From NCBI GenBank assembly GCA_944393345.1, contig CALXZW010000076.1, forward strand, positions 1 through 6,247: 6,247 nt of DNA, written 5' to 3'. The DNA comes from an uncultured Clostridia bacterium. GTDB lineage: Bacteria > Bacillota > Clostridia > TANB77 > CAG-508. Each line of letters opens with the position of its first letter. The first letter of the stretch is position 1. Below, in pieces: positions 5,303 to 6,247 of the stretch. The notes below the pieces were generated by a model. The model searched no databases and was not told the origin of the DNA. It was given only the letters and a program-made list of their open reading frames with translations. The position numbers and the translations under genes are program-made.

Positions 5303-6247
5303 TTATTGTATTATAATTCTAAATATTTCTGATATACTCCAAGCTTGAGAAATCGCTCCTTTAGGTAGTTGTGGCTTAGAAGAATCATATATTTCCGCAA
5401 TACTTCCTATACAACCTCTTTCATATATTTCTTTTTTGAAATTTTTATAAGTTTTGTCAATAAATTTATTAAGTTTTTCTTGTAAGATTTCTTTTTGTTC
5501 TTTATCTTTTGTATCTTTTTCCATATTTTTTAATGCATCATAGTAAAGTCCTAATAACCATGGCCATGTTATTCCTTGATGATAACTTGTATCTCTTTTA
5601 TATGGACTTCCCTCATATACTTCTACATATTTTTCTTCTCCTTTTGCTAATGTTTTTAGTCCATAATTATTTAATAATTTCTTTTCAACAGTATTTATCA
5701 CATTTTTTGCTATCTCAGATGTTGGATCTATTATTGGATATGTTAAACTTAATGCAAATAACTGATTAGGCCTTATTTTGTCATCACCTAATACATCATA
5801 TAAACATTTTTTCTTTAAATTATAAAATCTGTTATTAAAAGATATTTTACAATTTTCAGCTAGTTGTTTATATTTTCTAGCTTTTAATATATGTTTTAGT
5901 TTCTTTGATAAATTTGCCATAATCATATTAGCATTATACCATAATGCATTTATTTCTACAGCTTTTCCGTTTCTTGGAGTTACCGCTACACCATCATATT
6001 TAGCATCCATCCATGTATTTTGTGTATCTTCTGTTCCTGATACAATTAATCCATCTGAATCTAAATATATGTTATTATCATCTACATCTATTCCTTGACA
6101 ATAATTTTCTATTATTTCCTCTAACTTTTCATAAATATTTTCTTCTATAAATTTATAGTCACCTGTATATTTTATATATTTTTCTACTTGTTCAAACATA
6201 AGTAATGAAGCATCAACACTATTATATAGTGGTCTACTATCATAACC
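5303..6247 (-). CDS. Glycogen-debranching enzyme, C-terminal amylo-alpha-1,6-glucosidase domain (cut by window edge)
   Basis: The frame is open to the right edge, so the ATG at 6199 is an internal Met: the codons before it read GYDSRPLYNSVDASLL, which is the conserved YNSVDASL entry of this domain. The visible 314 residues are the (alpha/alpha)6-barrel of GDE_C, the domain that removes alpha-1,6-linked glucose stubs from glycogen. Conserved blocks in fragment numbering are TWMDAKYDG (around Asp81), VTPRNGKAVEINALWYNA (89-106), RPNQLFALSL (159-168), SPYKRDTSYHQGITWPWLLG (214-233), GCIGSIAEIYD (278-288, Glu285) and QAWSISEIFR (301-310). Asp81 and Glu285 are the acidic residues I would expect to be catalytic, from family resemblance only. 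The protein ends normally at TAA 5305-5303. No signal peptide can be judged because the N-terminal part is missing. A Lys/Glu-rich segment (243-263) between barrel helices looks like a local insertion. A bacterial-type enzyme of some 650 residues is the likely full form. Confidence 0.93.
   Translation of the reverse strand, partial: GYDSRPLYNSVDASLLMFEQVEKYIKYTGDYKFIEENIYEKLEEIIENYCQGIDVDDNNIYLDSDGLIVSGTEDTQNTWMDAKYDGVAVTPRNGKAVEINALWYNANMIMANLSKKLKHILKARKYKQLAENCKISFNNRFYNLKKKCLYDVLGDDKIRPNQLFALSLTYPIIDPTSEIAKNVINTVEKKLLNNYGLKTLAKGEEKYVEVYEGSPYKRDTSYHQGITWPWLLGLYYDALKNMEKDTKDKEQKEILQEKLNKFIDKTYKNFKKEIYERGCIGSIAEIYDSSKPQLPKGAISQAWSISEIFRIIIQ

Noticed and set aside
5509..5769. Plus-strand frame of 86 codons opposite the debranching enzyme gene
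   Set aside because: It is antisense to conserved GDE_C blocks, with no ribosome site or recognisable domain.
6197..6199. ATG as the start of the debranching enzyme gene
   Set aside because: The frame continues upstream to the window edge with conserved family residues (YNSVDASL), so this is an internal Met in a cut gene.

Overview
The window is very A+T-rich (about three quarters A+T by eye). It carries eight protein-coding genes, all on the minus strand, so transcription runs from high to low coordinates. Very low GC, AGGAGG-type ribosome binding sites, a SleB-type spore-cortex hydrolase, a YqeG phosphatase and an aminopeptidase P gene next to elongation factor P together point to a low-GC Bacillota (Firmicutes) genome, most likely a spore-forming clostridium or an uncultured relative. 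This is an inference from gene content and composition; no species marker is present.

In transcription order: (1) 6247-5303 is the C-terminal part of a glycogen-debranching enzyme (amylo-alpha-1,6-glucosidase type), cut by the window edge and closed by a strong hairpin terminator at 5239-5282. (2) A good sigma-A promoter at 5190-5217 opens a unit with ruvC (Holliday-junction resolvase), then holA (DNA polymerase III delta, TTG start) 15 bases later, then sleB after an 86-base gap. A 24-bp-stem hairpin at 2791-2846 touches the sleB stop codon and ends this unit. (3) A near-consensus sigma-A promoter at 2737-2765 opens a tight unit: yqeG, an A24 prepilin peptidase (2 bases after the yqeG stop) and an M24 Xaa-Pro aminopeptidase. 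(4) efp, cut by the left edge, follows after 134 bases and has its own promoter at 271-299.

Functionally these are mostly housekeeping genes: translation of proline-rich stretches (EF-P), proline peptide turnover, replication and recombination, glycogen breakdown and spore germination. No mobile element, CRISPR array, RNA gene or phage gene is visible, and no stretch above 300 bases lacks a gene. I do not see a new multi-gene system. The points most worth a second look are the prepilin peptidase without the usual zinc-binding cysteines, sleB without ypeB behind holA, ruvC without ruvAB, and a hairpin abutting the sleB ribosome binding site. Three starts need care: yqeG and sleB should begin at internal ATGs rather than upstream GTGs, and holA appears to start with TTG.
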